Source of the DNA: Paraburkholderia sp. BL9I2N2
GTDB lineage: Bacteria; Pseudomonadota; Gammaproteobacteria; Burkholderiales; Burkholderiaceae
Assembly: GCF_004339745.1 (NCBI RefSeq)
Contig: NZ_SMGP01000001.1
Span: 930,001-994,000 of the forward strand
Direction of reading: 5' to 3'
DNA length: 64,000 nucleotides
This document shows positions 18,961 to 28,619 of the stretch, in pieces. The translations under genes were made by a program, and so were the position numbers. The first letter of the stretch is position 1. Each line of letters begins with the position of its first letter. The notes under the pieces are model-generated. The model did no database searches, had not been told where the DNA came from, and worked only from the letters and a program-made list of their open reading frames with translations.

Positions 18961-19737
18961 TCAGCCGAGCTGCGCGACGACCGGCGCGTGGTCCGACGGC
19001 TGGTCCCACTTGCGCGGCACCTTGTCGACGTCGCACGACGAACATACGTCAGCCAGCGCCTTCGACAGCAGGATATGGTCGATGCGCAGCCCCGCGTTGC
19101 GACGGAACGCCATCATCCGGTAGTCCCACCACGAGTAGATCTTTTCCGGCTGCTCGAACTGGCGGAATGCATCGACGAGACCGAGTTCGACCAGCCGCAC
19201 GAACTCCGCGCGTTCTTCGGGCGACACCAGATTCTGGCCTTCCCACGCTTTCGGATCGTGCACGTCGCGGTCTTCCGGCGCGATGTTGTAGTCGCCGAGC
19301 AGTGCAAGCTTCGGATGTACAGCCATCTCGCTCGCGATCCAGTCGTGCAGCGCAGCAAGCCAGCGCAGTTTGTACGCGAACTTGTCGGTGTCCGGCGCCT
19401 GGCCGTTGGGGAAATACGCGGAGATGATGCGCACGCCTTCGATGGTCGCGGCAATCACGCGTTGCTGCGGATCTTCAAAGCCCGGAATATTCCGCACGAT
19501 GCTGCCTTCGTCGACCGTCAGGCCGCCGCGCACCAGAATGCCGACGCCGTTATAAGTCTTCTGGCCGGCGAACCAGCTGCGGTAGCCTTTCTCTTCGAGT
19601 TCGGCGCGCGGGAATTTTTCGTCCGGCAGCTTCAGTTCCTGGAGGCACAGTACATCGGTGCCGCTGGTTTCGAGCCAGTCGACCACATGCTGTTGGCGGA
19701 CTTTGAGGGAGTTGACGTTCCAGGTGGCGATTTTCAT
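18961..19737 (-). CDS. xthA: Exodeoxyribonuclease III (AP endonuclease)
   Basis: 258 residues. Exonuclease III cuts abasic sites and removes 3' blocks during base excision repair. Start chosen at MKIATWNVNSLKVR (19737), the conserved N-terminus; upstream in-frame codons are not part of the gene. Active-site features: N7 in WNVNS, E34 in CLQELKLPDE, the Asp/Asn pair in LGDYNIAPED, and the C-terminal RIDHILLS and PSDHAPV motifs carrying the catalytic Asp and His. Full length for the family. Confidence 0.96.
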   Translation of the reverse strand: MKIATWNVNSLKVRQQHVVDWLETSGTDVLCLQELKLPDEKFPRAELEEKGYRSWFAGQKTYNGVGILVRGGLTVDEGSIVRNIPGFEDPQQRVIAATIEGVRIISAYFPNGQAPDTDKFAYKLRWLAALHDWIASEMAVHPKLALLGDYNIAPEDRDVHDPKAWEGQNLVSPEERAEFVRLVELGLVDAFRQFEQPEKIYSWWDYRMMAFRRNAGLRIDHILLSKALADVCSSCDVDKVPRKWDQPSDHAPVVAQLG

Positions 19738-19907
19738 GACATTCTCACAAGCTTGCGTGATTCCGATAGTCCCGCATCTTATCGCGCGGGCGAGCGGACG
19801 GTGAAAATGGCCCCGCCGCGGCACCGAAAATAAAAGCGCGAGCCGGTCATGTCGCGGCGTATAGTGAGATCACTCACACTCGCGCTTTTGCGCATCGGGG
19901 AGGCATC

Positions 19908-20195
19908 ATGGCCGAACTTTACCCAGCCCTTTATAAGGACTTCGAAGTGCATCCGCTGGTATTTTCGCGGGCGTTCGACAAGTTCGACGGTCACAAGCGC
20001 CACTCCGAAGGCTACGACGTCGCGGTGCGCGTCTGCCGGCCGGGAGCAATCAGCGGCTCGAAGGCGAGCCGCGTATTTCGTCTCGTGCTGCCGCTCACGT
20101 TCTCCGATTTCGGCGTGGCCAAACGCAGTGCGAGCCAGTACGGCGCGGACATCATCGACGGTAAGGTGGAAGGCGCGACGGTCCAGGATCTGTGA
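19908..20195 (+). CDS. Small conserved-looking protein of unknown function
   Basis: 95 residues with a strong GGGGAGG ribosome site seven bases before the ATG, and third-position GC like its neighbours, so it is likely real. No signal peptide, TM segment or recognised motif. The sequence is mixed polar (KDFEVHPLVFSRAFDKF near the N-terminus, a beta-rich central part FRLVLPLTFSDFG). I do not recognise it. It stands alone: xthA diverges upstream and the initiator tRNA lies downstream, with a palindrome (20210-20227) just after the stop. Confidence 0.7.
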   Translation: MAELYPALYKDFEVHPLVFSRAFDKFDGHKRHSEGYDVAVRVCRPGAISGSKASRVFRLVLPLTFSDFGVAKRSASQYGADIIDGKVEGATVQDL

Positions 20196-20209
20196 GTCGC
20201 GTGTGCGTC

Positions 20210-20227
20210 ATTTCACGAGCGTGAAAT
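20210..20227. promoter_or_regulatory. 18-bp perfect palindrome upstream of tRNA-fMet
   Basis: ATTTCACG-AG-CGTGAAAT lies 15 bp after the small gene's stop and 15 bp before the -35 box of the tRNA promoter. It has no T-run, so an operator or dyad is as likely as a terminator. Confidence 0.4.
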
Positions 20228-20242
20228 AATTCGCGCGATTGT

Positions 20243-20271
20243 TTGACGTCTTGCGAACATCTCTATACAAT
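20243..20271 (+). promoter_or_regulatory. Sigma70 promoter of tRNA-fMet
   Basis: TTGACG (20243-20248), a 17-base spacer and TACAAT (20266-20271) lie 13 bases before the tRNA. Confidence 0.8.
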
Positions 20272-20284
20272 CCGTTTTCTCTGA

Positions 20285-20361
<77 letters not shown>

Positions 20362-20371
20362 AGCATTGTTG

Positions 20372-20404
20372 AAAGCCCGCTGGCGCAAGCCACGCGGGCT
20401 TTTT
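20372..20404 (+). terminator. Terminator of the tRNA-fMet gene
   Basis: AGCCCGC and GCGGGCT with a 13-base loop, followed by TTTTT, starting 11 bases after the tRNA CCA. Confidence 0.85.
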
Positions 20405-20457
20405 AACTTCTGCGGCATCCGTGCGCATACGGGTTGAAGCGCGTGCGCAAGACACCT

Positions 20458-21156
20458 TCACTCCGAATCAATCGCCCATTCCACCGCCGCTTGCGCATGC
20501 AACGCGGTCGTGTCGAACACGGGTAACACGGAATCTTCTGGCTTGATCAGCAACGTGATCTCGGTGCAGCCGAGAATCACCGCCTGCGCGCCACGCGCGG
20601 CCAGCGCTTCGATCACACGCTGATACACCGCGCGCGAAGCGTCGTTCACTTTGCCGTGGCACAGTTCGTCGTAAATGATGCGGTGCACGTCCGCGCGTTC
20701 GGCTTCATCGGGAATCACTGTGTCGAGGCCGTAGCGCTCACGCAGGCGTCCCGTGTAGAAAGTTTGCTCCATCGTATAGCGCGTGCCCAGCAAGCCCACC
20801 CGCTCGATGCCTGCCGCGCGCAGCGCGCTGCCGGTCGGATCGGCGATATGCAGGAAGGGCACGTCGATCGCCGCTTCGATCGATTCATACACGCGATGCA
20901 TCGTATTGGTCGCGAGCATCACCAGATCGGCGCCGCCCCGTTCGAGTTGGCGCGCGGCGTCTGCCATCTGCTGGCCGAGCGCGTTCCAGTCGCCCGCGCG
21001 CTGGTTCGCTTCGATCGGCGCGAAGTCGACGGTGAGCATCAGGCTGCGGGCGTTGTGGTGGCCGCCCAGGCGCGTTTTGGCGTGGCGGTTGAGCAGCTTG
21101 TAATACTCGGTGGACGATTCCCAGCTCATCCCGCCGATCACGCCGATGGTTTTCAT
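20458..21156 (-). CDS. Aspartate/glutamate racemase family protein
   Basis: 232 residues starting MKTIGVIGGMSW (21156); the longer upstream frame is not supported. Cofactor-independent Asp/Glu/hydantoin racemase fold. The C-terminal half has the catalytic Cys in ILGCTEITLL. In the N-terminal half, the position usually filled by Cys reads Thr (LATNTMH), the Thr/Cys arrangement known from E. coli YgeA, so one-sided L-to-D specificity may apply. Substrate is likely L-Asp or L-Glu, but this is inferred. Transcribed away from the downstream amidohydrolase gene, possibly sharing the divergent promoter region. Confidence 0.9.
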   Translation of the reverse strand: MKTIGVIGGMSWESSTEYYKLLNRHAKTRLGGHHNARSLMLTVDFAPIEANQRAGDWNALGQQMADAARQLERGGADLVMLATNTMHRVYESIEAAIDVPFLHIADPTGSALRAAGIERVGLLGTRYTMEQTFYTGRLRERYGLDTVIPDEAERADVHRIIYDELCHGKVNDASRAVYQRVIEALAARGAQAVILGCTEITLLIKPEDSVLPVFDTTALHAQAAVEWAIDSE

Positions 21157-21367
21157 GTGCTTGCTCCGTGAGTGGATGACGGCGCCGCATCGCATCGACC
21201 GTCTGTCTGGCGAGTATAGGCGGGCGGCGCGATGCACTGCCGGTACGGATCGCGCGCCGCTCGCCGGTACGGCCAGATGAAAAAAGCGTCGAACAAAAAC
21301 GCCGCCACGCGCTTTCTGACGCCGATAGAATCGTAGTCAATCAGGACGGGGTCAAAGGGAGCGATAG

Positions 21368-22672
21368 ATGGATCTGATCATCCGCCGCGCGATGCTGCCA
21401 CCGGGCGCCGCGCCGCAATACAAAGAGCCGGTCGACATCGGCATCGACATCGGCATCGAAGCGGGCCGCATCGTCGCCGTCGAGCCGAAGCTGGCCGCCA
21501 GCGCGCGCGAAGAAATCGATGCCGCGGGTTCACTCGTCACACCGCCGTTCGTCGATCCGCATTTCCATATGGACGCGACGCTCTCGTACGGTTTGCCGCG
21601 CGTGAACGCGTCGGGCACGCTGCTCGAGGGCATCGCGTTATGGGGCGAACTGAAGCCGGACCTGACGCAGGAGGCGCTGATCGAGCGGGCGCTGCAGTAT
21701 TGCGATTGGGCCGTCGCGCGCGGACTGCTTGCTATCCGCAGCCACGTGGATGTATGCGATCCGCGTCTGCTCGCGGTCGAGGCGCTGGTCGAAGTGAAGC
21801 GCCGCGTCGCGCCGTATCTCGATCTGCAACTGGTGGCCTTTCCTCAAGACGGCGTGTTGCGCAGCCCGGGCGCGTTCGAGAATCTCAAGCGCTCGATCGC
21901 GATGGGTGTGGACGTGGTCGGCGGCATTCCGCATTTCGAGCGCACCATGGCCGACGGCGCGCAGTCGGTGCGCCTCTTGTGCGAGTACGCGGCGGAGCAG
22001 GGCTTGCGCGTCGACATGCATTGCGATGAATCGGACGATCCGATGTCGCGGCACATCGAGACGCTCGCGGCCGAAACGCACCGGCTCGGTTTACACGGGC
22101 GTGTTACCGGCTCGCATCTGACCTCGATGCATTCCATGGACAACTACTACGTCAGCAAGCTCCTGCCGCTGATGCGCGAGTCGGGCGTCGCGGCGATCGC
22201 GAATCCGCTGATCAACATCACGCTGCAAGGGCGCAGCGACACGTATCCGAAACGCCGCGGCATGACGCGCGTGCCGGAGATGATGGCGGCCGGCATCAAC
22301 GTCGCGTTCGGCCACGATTGCGTGATGGACCCGTGGTACAGCCTCGGCTCGGGCGACATGCTCGAAGTCGCGCACATGGGCTTGCATGTGGCGCAGATGA
22401 CGGGCGTCGACGGCATGCGCGCCTGTTTCGACGCGGTGACGGTGAACGCCGCGCGCATTCTCGGTCTGGAAGGCTACGGCATCGCGCCGGGATGCGCGGC
22501 CAATCTGGTGCTGCTCGATGCGCGCGATCCGGTGGAAGCGATCCGCTTGCGCGCCGCGCGCCTCGCGGTAGTGAGCCGCGGCAAGGTGGTGAGCCGCGCG
22601 CCGGCTGCGCGCGCGGCGCTGTCGCTCGAAGGCCGTCCGGCGCAAGTGGACTTCAAATTGCATCCCGATTGA
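21368..22672 (+). CDS. Cytosine deaminase-like amidohydrolase
   Basis: 434 residues of the metal-dependent amidohydrolase superfamily, CodA-like branch. The metal site is visible: HxH in DPHFHMDATL (near residue 63), His in VDMHCDE, His in TGSHLTSMHS, and the metal Asp in FGHDCVMDPWYSLGSGDM, a stretch typical of bacterial cytosine deaminase and isoguanine deaminase. Reaction: probably deamination of a pyrimidine or related heterocycle. No permease gene is adjacent, so the physiological substrate is open. A bidirectional terminator follows. Confidence 0.87.
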   Translation: MDLIIRRAMLPPGAAPQYKEPVDIGIDIGIEAGRIVAVEPKLAASAREEIDAAGSLVTPPFVDPHFHMDATLSYGLPRVNASGTLLEGIALWGELKPDLTQEALIERALQYCDWAVARGLLAIRSHVDVCDPRLLAVEALVEVKRRVAPYLDLQLVAFPQDGVLRSPGAFENLKRSIAMGVDVVGGIPHFERTMADGAQSVRLLCEYAAEQGLRVDMHCDESDDPMSRHIETLAAETHRLGLHGRVTGSHLTSMHSMDNYYVSKLLPLMRESGVAAIANPLINITLQGRSDTYPKRRGMTRVPEMMAAGINVAFGHDCVMDPWYSLGSGDMLEVAHMGLHVAQMTGVDGMRACFDAVTVNAARILGLEGYGIAPGCAANLVLLDARDPVEAIRLRAARLAVVSRGKVVSRAPAARAALSLEGRPAQVDFKLHPD

Positions 22673-22694
22673 TTGCGGCTTGATGCTTCGCGCG

Positions 22695-22737
22695 AAAAAA
22701 AAACCGGTGCCTGCTTACGCAGGTCACCGGTTTTTTA
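22695..22737. terminator. Bidirectional terminator between amidohydrolase and prlC
   Basis: AACCGGTG and CACCGGTT arms with an inner CCTG/CAGG stem, flanked by an A-run on the left and a T-run on the right. It serves both converging genes. Confidence 0.9.
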
Positions 22738-22775
22738 TCGGCGCGAAGCAAAGCGCCGACGCTTGCCTCAACCCA

Positions 22776-24884
22776 TCAATGCGCCGCGCCCGGCGACATG
22801 CCGTTGTGGCGCAGCAAGGCGTCGATATTCGGCTCGCGGCCGCGGAACGCCTTGAACGACTCCATTGCCGGACGGCTGCCGCCCACTTCCAGAATCTCCT
22901 TGCGATAGCGCATGCCGGTCGCCTGATCGAGCACGCTGCCGCTCGCCGCTTGCGCCGCTTCTTCGAATGCCGCGTAGGCATCGGCGGAGAGCACTTCAGC
23001 CCACTTGTAGCTGTAGTAGCCCGCCGCGTAACCGCCCGCGAAAATATGGCTGAACGTATTCGGCCAACGCGAGAACGGCGCCTGCGGCACGACATGGAAG
23101 CGCTCGTTGATTTCGTTCGCGAGTTCGGTGGCGTTCTTCGTGCCCGAAGCGTCGAAGCCGGTATGCAGTTGCATGTCGAACATCGAGAACACGATCTGGC
23201 GCAGCGTGCCCAATCCGCTCTGGAAGTTCTTCGCGGCGAGCATCTTGTCGAATAGATCGCGCGGCAACGGCTTGGCCGTTTCGACGTGCGACGTCATGTC
23301 GCTCAACACGTCCCACTCCCAGCAGAAGTTCTCCATGAATTGCGACGGCAGTTCGACCGCGTCCCACTCGACGCCGTTGATGCCCGACACGCCCAGTTCA
23401 TCGACACGCGTGAGCATGTGATGCAGACCGTGGCCGAACTCGTGGAACAGCGTGATGACTTCGTCGTGCGTGAAGCAGGCGGGCTTGCCGCCGACCGGCG
23501 CCGAGAAGTTGCAGGTCAGATACGCGACCGGCGTTTGCACGCTGCCGTGCGTGTGCTTGTGACGACCGCGCGCATCGTCCATCCAGGCGCCGCCGCGTTT
23601 GCCTTCGCGCGCATACAGATCGAGGTAGAACTGCGCGACGAGGCCGCCGTCCTGATTCTCGACGCGGAAAAAGCGCACGTCCGGATGCCACACGGCCGCG
23701 TCGTCGCGACGGATACGCACGCCAAAGAGCGTTTCAGTGACCTTGAACAGCCCCTTGAACACGGCGTCTTCCGGGAAGTACTGTTTGACTTCGTTCTCAG
23801 AGAACGAGTAGCGCTTCTGACGCAGACGCTCCGCGGCAAACGTCATGTCCCATGGTTGCAACTCGCTCATGCCGAGTTCGTTCGCGGCGAATTCGCGCAG
23901 TTCCTTCCAGTCCTGCTCGGCATGCGGACGCGCACGCGTGGCGAGGTCTTCGAGAAAGCTCATCACCTGAGCGGGCGACTCGGCCATTTTCGGCGCGAGC
24001 GAGACTTCGGCGAAGTTGTTGAAGCCGAGCATGTGCGCTTCTTCTGCGCGCAGTTTCAACTGGTCGGCGAGTACCGCGGTGTTGTCCCACTCGGGCTTGC
24101 CGTTGCCGTATTGCGGGCCGAGTTCCGAAGCACGCGTGACATAGGCGCGATACATCGCTTCGCGCATCGGACGATTTTCCGAGTACTGCATCACCGGGAA
24201 ATACGACGGGAAGTGCAGCGTGAACTTGTAGCCGGTCTTGCCTTCGCGTTCGGCCGCTTCCTTCGCGGCTTCGACGACGTCTTCCGGCAGGCCGACCAAT
24301 TGCGCTTCATCGCCGGCTTCGACGACATAGGCATAGGCGTTGGTCGCATCGAGCACGTGATCGGAAAACGCTTTCGAGAGCGCCGCCTGACGTTCCTGCA
24401 ATTCGGCGAAATGCGGTTTCCGGTCTTCCGGCAATTCCGCGCCGGACAGGCGGAAATCGCGCAGCGCGTTGCCGAGGATCTTCTTACGCTCGTCGGTTAG
24501 CGAGGCGAAATCGCTGCTCGCGTTCAACGCCTTGTACTTCTCGTACAGCGCGAGATTCTGTCCGACGCTCGACCAGAATTCGGTGACGCGCGGCAGATTT
24601 TCGCCATACACGGCGCGCAACTCGGGCGTATCGGCGACGGCGTTCAGATGGCCGACCACGCTCCAGGCGCGCGACAGCGGTTCGGTGGCGCGCTCGACCG
24701 GTTCGACCACGTCGGCCCACGAAGCGGGGGTGATCGGCTGGGCAGCGCGTTCGACGGCGGCGGCCGCATCGGCGAGCAGCACATCGAGGGCTGGCGTGAC
24801 GTGTTCGGGGCGGATTTCGCCAAAGCGCGGCAGGTCGGAGAAATCGAGGAGCGGATTGTCGTGATTCGAGGCGGTAGTGGACAT
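22776..24884 (-). CDS. prlC: Oligopeptidase A (M3 metallopeptidase)
   Basis: 702 residues, typical for PrlC/oligopeptidase A, a cytoplasmic zinc peptidase that degrades short peptides including cleaved signal peptides. The zinc motif HEFGH spans residues 481-485 (TLFHEFGHGLHH), with the third ligand Glu further on in the M3 signature (FMENFCWEWDVL). Start MSTTASNHDN at 24884 is supported by AGGAAG just upstream; longer in-frame sequence is excluded. No signal peptide. Confidence 0.95.
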   Translation of the reverse strand: MSTTASNHDNPLLDFSDLPRFGEIRPEHVTPALDVLLADAAAAVERAAQPITPASWADVVEPVERATEPLSRAWSVVGHLNAVADTPELRAVYGENLPRVTEFWSSVGQNLALYEKYKALNASSDFASLTDERKKILGNALRDFRLSGAELPEDRKPHFAELQERQAALSKAFSDHVLDATNAYAYVVEAGDEAQLVGLPEDVVEAAKEAAEREGKTGYKFTLHFPSYFPVMQYSENRPMREAMYRAYVTRASELGPQYGNGKPEWDNTAVLADQLKLRAEEAHMLGFNNFAEVSLAPKMAESPAQVMSFLEDLATRARPHAEQDWKELREFAANELGMSELQPWDMTFAAERLRQKRYSFSENEVKQYFPEDAVFKGLFKVTETLFGVRIRRDDAAVWHPDVRFFRVENQDGGLVAQFYLDLYAREGKRGGAWMDDARGRHKHTHGSVQTPVAYLTCNFSAPVGGKPACFTHDEVITLFHEFGHGLHHMLTRVDELGVSGINGVEWDAVELPSQFMENFCWEWDVLSDMTSHVETAKPLPRDLFDKMLAAKNFQSGLGTLRQIVFSMFDMQLHTGFDASGTKNATELANEINERFHVVPQAPFSRWPNTFSHIFAGGYAAGYYSYKWAEVLSADAYAAFEEAAQAASGSVLDQATGMRYRKEILEVGGSRPAMESFKAFRGREPNIDALLRHNGMSPGAAH

Positions 24885-25209
24885 GAGGCTTCCTGTCTGA
24901 CGCGGGTGAACGGGTAATCGGTGCATCGACGGGCGTCCCACAAGGGGACTTCCTTTGGAGCGCGTGCAATGACGCCCCATAACGGCCGATACAGACATTA
25001 TTGGGGCAGGGCGCGCCGATTCCAATCCGTCGGCAGACAAATTATCAGATGTCGCGGCCTTGTGCGCGTGCCGGACAGGCCGGGCGGCGCCGCGCGCGGC
25101 AATAACGCGCCGCTGCGCTTTGTGCGAAAGCGCACGGTCCCGATTGCTGCTATGCGGCAAGGTGGAGCGTCGCTATCGGTCAGCGGCGTTTTTTTGCAAA
25201 GAGGTATCA
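24885..25209. other. Intergenic region between prlC and acyltransferase
   Basis: 325 bp between two divergent genes. GC-rich; no convincing promoter pair, repeat or small gene seen. Confidence 0.5.
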
Positions 25210-26325
25210 ATGAATCCGCTTTCGGACGCTCTATCGCACAAGGGCAACAATTTTGATCTCGTGCGACTGCTGGCCGCCATTGCCGTCGTGTATGGCCATT
25301 CGTACGTGCTGCAGGCTCCCGACGGCAGCACCGATTGGGTTCAGAACGCGCTGGGTTTCGACGGTTTCGGCGCGCTGGGCGTCTACGCCTTCTTCCTGCT
25401 GAGCGGCATGCTGGTGACCGCCAGCTTCGACCGGCAACGCTCGGTGCCGCGCTTCGCCGTGTTGCGCATCGCGCGCCTGTGGCCGGCTGTGGCGGCCGGG
25501 TCGCTGGTGACGGTGTTCATCGTCGGTCCGCTCTTTACGACGCTGACGCTGCGCGAGTATTTTGCCTCCGGCATGACTTGGGCTAACCTCGACAACTTCT
25601 CGACCATCGTGCGGTCGGCCGGCTGGGCGCTGCCCGGCGTGTTCGAGCACAACCGCTATCCCGTCGACATCTGTGGACCGCTCTGGACGCTGCCGGTCGA
25701 AGTGCGCTGCTATCTGCTCGTGCTCGTGACCGGCATGGTGGGTTTGCTGTCCAACTCGCGTGGCGTGGTGCTCGCGGCCGCGCTCGGCTGCGCCACATTC
25801 ATGCTGAACGTGGATCACGCGCATTGGCAGATCGGCTTGCGCGATTTCAGCGAAACGCCCGACGGCTATTCGTTCTGGCCGCAGCCGTTTTTCATGCTGG
25901 GCATGCTGCTGTATGGCTGGCGTGAGCGGATCGACATCAACGGCTTGGCGGCGCTGGCGTTCGCGATGGTGTTCCTGGTGTTCCGCGACACGGCCGGCGC
26001 GCAGCCGCTGTTCTATCTGGCCTTCGTGTACGGCGTGCTGTGGGTCGGGACGACACCGCTTCTGCGGCGCTTCGTGCCGCGTCATGATTACTCGTACGGC
26101 ATCTATCTGTACGGCTTCATGGTGCAGCAATGCGTCGCGAACATCGCGCCGCAGTTGAGCCATGTGGCGGCGGTGTTGATTGCCGCGCCGTTTATTCTTT
26201 TGTGCGCGGCGCTGTCGTGGCACTTCGTGGAGCGGCCGGTGCTGAAGTGGTGCCGCGGGCGTCTCGCGCGGCCGTCGACGCAGGTAGCCGCGGGCATGCC
26301 GGCTGGCGATCAGGCGGTGCGCTGA
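25210..26325 (+). CDS. Acyltransferase 3 family (OafA-like) membrane protein
   Basis: 371 residues. Start MNPLSDALSHKGNNFD at 25210, behind AAAGAGGT. The conserved N-terminal motif NFDLVRLLAAIAVVYGHSY with its catalytic His, followed by about ten hydrophobic segments, is that of acyltransferase 3 enzymes, which O-acetylate lipopolysaccharide, exopolysaccharide, peptidoglycan or Nod-factor sugars. RFAVLRIARLWPA is the second conserved motif. No sugar-biosynthesis neighbours indicate the acceptor. It is divergent from prlC. Confidence 0.9.
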   Translation: MNPLSDALSHKGNNFDLVRLLAAIAVVYGHSYVLQAPDGSTDWVQNALGFDGFGALGVYAFFLLSGMLVTASFDRQRSVPRFAVLRIARLWPAVAAGSLVTVFIVGPLFTTLTLREYFASGMTWANLDNFSTIVRSAGWALPGVFEHNRYPVDICGPLWTLPVEVRCYLLVLVTGMVGLLSNSRGVVLAAALGCATFMLNVDHAHWQIGLRDFSETPDGYSFWPQPFFMLGMLLYGWRERIDINGLAALAFAMVFLVFRDTAGAQPLFYLAFVYGVLWVGTTPLLRRFVPRHDYSYGIYLYGFMVQQCVANIAPQLSHVAAVLIAAPFILLCAALSWHFVERPVLKWCRGRLARPSTQVAAGMPAGDQAVR

Positions 26326-26446
26326 GATGTGCTGAGTATGAGGTCCGCGGCCGGTGCCGATTGACTTGGAGAGTTTGGCAAGACGCCGCCAGGGCCGCTA
26401 GGTCCTGAAGCCGGCGAAGGTGCTCCGCCGGCTTTTCTCCCGCCGT

Positions 26447-27307
26447 TTACGCGTTCGCTGCCGCTTCGCGCTCGGCGGCTTCGATCGTGTTGACGAGCAG
26501 CATGGTGATGGTCATCGGGCCGACGCCGCCCGGCACCGGCGTGATGTAGCCGGCCACTTCCTTGACGCCCGCAAAATCCACGTCGCCGCACAGCTTGCCG
26601 GCTTCGTCGCGATTCATGCCGACGTCGATCACCGCCGCGCCCGGTTTCACCATCTCCGCCGTGAGGATGTTGCGCAAGCCGGTGGCGGCGACCACCACGT
26701 CGGCGTTGCGCGTATGAGCGGCCAGGTCGCGCGTCTTGCTGTGGCAGATCGTGACGGTCGCGCCCGCTTCGAGCAGCAGCAGCGCCATCGGCTTGCCGAC
26801 GATGTTCGAGCGGCCGATCACCACCGCGTTCGCGCCTTGCAGCGGAATCTCGTAAGCGGCGAGCATTTTCATGACGCCGTACGGCGTGCACGGGCGGAAC
26901 AGCGGCCGGCCGGTCATTAGCGCGCCGGCGTTGGCAACGTGAAAGCCGTCGACGTCTTTTTCCGGCGCGATCGCTTCGATCACCTTGTGGCTGTCGATAT
27001 GCGGCGGCAGCGGCAGTTGCACCAGAATGCCGTGAATGCGCGGGTCGCGGTTCAGTTCGTCGATGCGTGCGAGCAGCTCGGCTTCCGGCAGGTCGGCCGG
27101 ATAACGGTCGAACGACGAGCCGAGGCCGTTGTCGTTACACGCCTTCACTTTGTTGCGCACGTAGACTTCGCTGGCCGGATTGTCGCCGACCAGCACCACC
27201 GCGAGGCCCGGCTGATGGCCGCGAGCGGTGAGGGCGGCGGCGCGCGCGGCGACGTCGGCGCGCAGGGTCTTGGAAAGGGCTAGGCCGTCGATCAGTTTGG
27301 CAGTCAT
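26447..27307 (-). CDS. folD: Methylenetetrahydrofolate dehydrogenase / cyclohydrolase
   Basis: 286 residues. Bifunctional FolD interconverts 5,10-methylene-THF and 10-formyl-THF in one-carbon metabolism. Visible signatures: Tyr-x3-Lys catalytic pair in [12 protein letters not shown], the PLPPHID loop, [12 protein letters not shown], the Rossmann motif [14 protein letters not shown] and PGGVGPMT near the C-terminus. Normal length. Start [15 protein letters not shown] at 27307. Confidence 0.97.
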   Translation of the reverse strand: MTAKLIDGLALSKTLRADVAARAAALTARGHQPGLAVVLVGDNPASEVYVRNKVKACNDNGLGSSFDRYPADLPEAELLARIDELNRDPRIHGILVQLPLPPHIDSHKVIEAIAPEKDVDGFHVANAGALMTGRPLFRPCTPYGVMKMLAAYEIPLQGANAVVIGRSNIVGKPMALLLLEAGATVTICHSKTRDLAAHTRNADVVVAATGLRNILTAEMVKPGAAVIDVGMNRDEAGKLCGDVDFAGVKEVAGYITPVPGGVGPMTITMLLVNTIEAAEREAAANA

Positions 27308-27658
27308 GGTCGGTCGAGATGGGCAGTTTGGAAAGCGGGGCAGGGCGCAGACGCTTGTGCGTGCCGCGCGCGATGGCGCTTTTCAACGGGAATGGGTCGG
27401 CACGTGAAAAGCGCGCGGCGCGAATCGGGGTTAAGCAGCGCTGCAAAGTGCGACATTATACCGGCCCTGCCAGGTGCGCCGCGTACGGATTCCAGGCTGT
27501 GCGGCAGCGCTACGGATGCCGGCCGCGCGTGCCTCACATGGTGGGACGGATGCCCGGTTGGAACGGTGGCGGCAGCGGGTGCGCCGCCAGACGCGTATTC
27601 GGGGCCGCGCCTGCCGCCTGGTGCGGCGGGCGGAGGCAAAGCTGTCAAACGCGACTTG
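27308..27658. other. Intergenic region upstream of folD
   Basis: 351 bp. The only signal noticed is a TATAAT -10-like hexamer on the minus strand (27455-27460), about 150 bp before the folD start, without a good -35. Otherwise GC-rich with no small gene or RNA recognised. Confidence 0.5.
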
Positions 27659-28600
27659 CTATGGCTGGACCGGCTGCCAACCCGAGCCCGGCTCGAACGA
27701 TGAGATCGCCGCCGCCGCGCGTGCGGTTCGCGGCCCGAGATTCTTCTGATACACCTGTCCGTCCTGATTGACGATGAAACTCATCACGCCGGTCTTGCCA
27801 TAGTCGGCCGGCGATGCGATCAGTCCGAACCCTTTGCTCAGCACGCCGTTGTCGACGTAGTTCCTCGCGCCACCCTTAGCGTGCGCCCCTTGTGCCGTGA
27901 GAATGCGGAAGTGATAGCCGTGATACGCCTCTTCAGGCTGCGTGCCGTCGGGCATCGTGGCGGCGAGCGGCCCAAGCGGACTTTCCGCTTCGCCGTGCGC
28001 CGTCGTCCAGTACAGGCCGTCGTGCTGGCCCGGCGTACTGACGAAGCGCTGTGCATAGTGCTGGGTCAGGTTGCGATAGTCGTACTGCGCATCGAGGTAG
28101 GCGAGCGAGGTCAGGATCGCGGCGTGTTCATTGCGGCCGATGCGCCGTGTCAGCATCTCGTCGCGTCCCGCCGGCGGATCGAAACGCCAGCCGTTGCCCG
28201 ACTGCACGAGCGGAATCGGCAGGGTCCAGCCACTGTAGCCGACCGTCAGATGCGCAGTGGCGCGCCCCTTGTCCATGACGGGGTCCTCGACGATCTGATG
28301 GTTTTTCGACCATTCGCCGAGGAACTGATAGATGTCGTCCTCGCCGATGCCTTCGGTTGGAATGAAGCGATGAAAATCGCCGCCGAGCACGCGCTTGAGG
28401 GCATCGTCGTCGTTGCGGGCGAGGGCTTCGACGAAGGCATTGGCGGCGTCGTCCGCGCTGGGATAGATCGCCTGGGCATGAGCGGGGATCGCGCTGATTA
28501 GCAGCGCCGGCGCCAGCAGCAGTGCGCCGGTGCTGCCGAGCGCGATAGCAAGTATCAGGACCTGGGCACGCAGCCTGCCCCGAGAGAATGGACGCATCAT
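27659..28600 (-). CDS. DUF2950 domain protein, exported
   Basis: 313 residues. Signal peptide with hydrophobic core about 12-38 (ISAIPAHAQA cleavage). The body matches my recall of DUF2950 proteins: a SNTF2-like helical start (SADDAANAFVEALARNDDDALKRVLG), the AAILTSLAYLDAQYDY segment and the EAYHGYHFRIL... GVLSKGFGLIASPADYGKTGVMSFIVN end. Function unknown. Start at the first of two ATGs (MMRP), behind GGAGAAG. It follows the DUF3300 gene by 19 bp on the same strand, so the two are almost certainly one operon. The pairing is recurrent among proteobacteria. Confidence 0.88.
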   Translation of the reverse strand: MMRPFSRGRLRAQVLILAIALGSTGALLLAPALLISAIPAHAQAIYPSADDAANAFVEALARNDDDALKRVLGGDFHRFIPTEGIGEDDIYQFLGEWSKNHQIVEDPVMDKGRATAHLTVGYSGWTLPIPLVQSGNGWRFDPPAGRDEMLTRRIGRNEHAAILTSLAYLDAQYDYRNLTQHYAQRFVSTPGQHDGLYWTTAHGEAESPLGPLAATMPDGTQPEEAYHGYHFRILTAQGAHAKGGARNYVDNGVLSKGFGLIASPADYGKTGVMSFIVNQDGQVYQKNLGPRTARAAAAISSFEPGSGWQPVQP

Positions 28601-28619
28601 CAGACTTCTCCTTTTTTGT

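Noticed and set aside
24885..25160. 92-residue N-terminal extension of prlC
   Set aside because: Low-complexity, no ribosome site; ATG 24884 has one and matches homologue ends.
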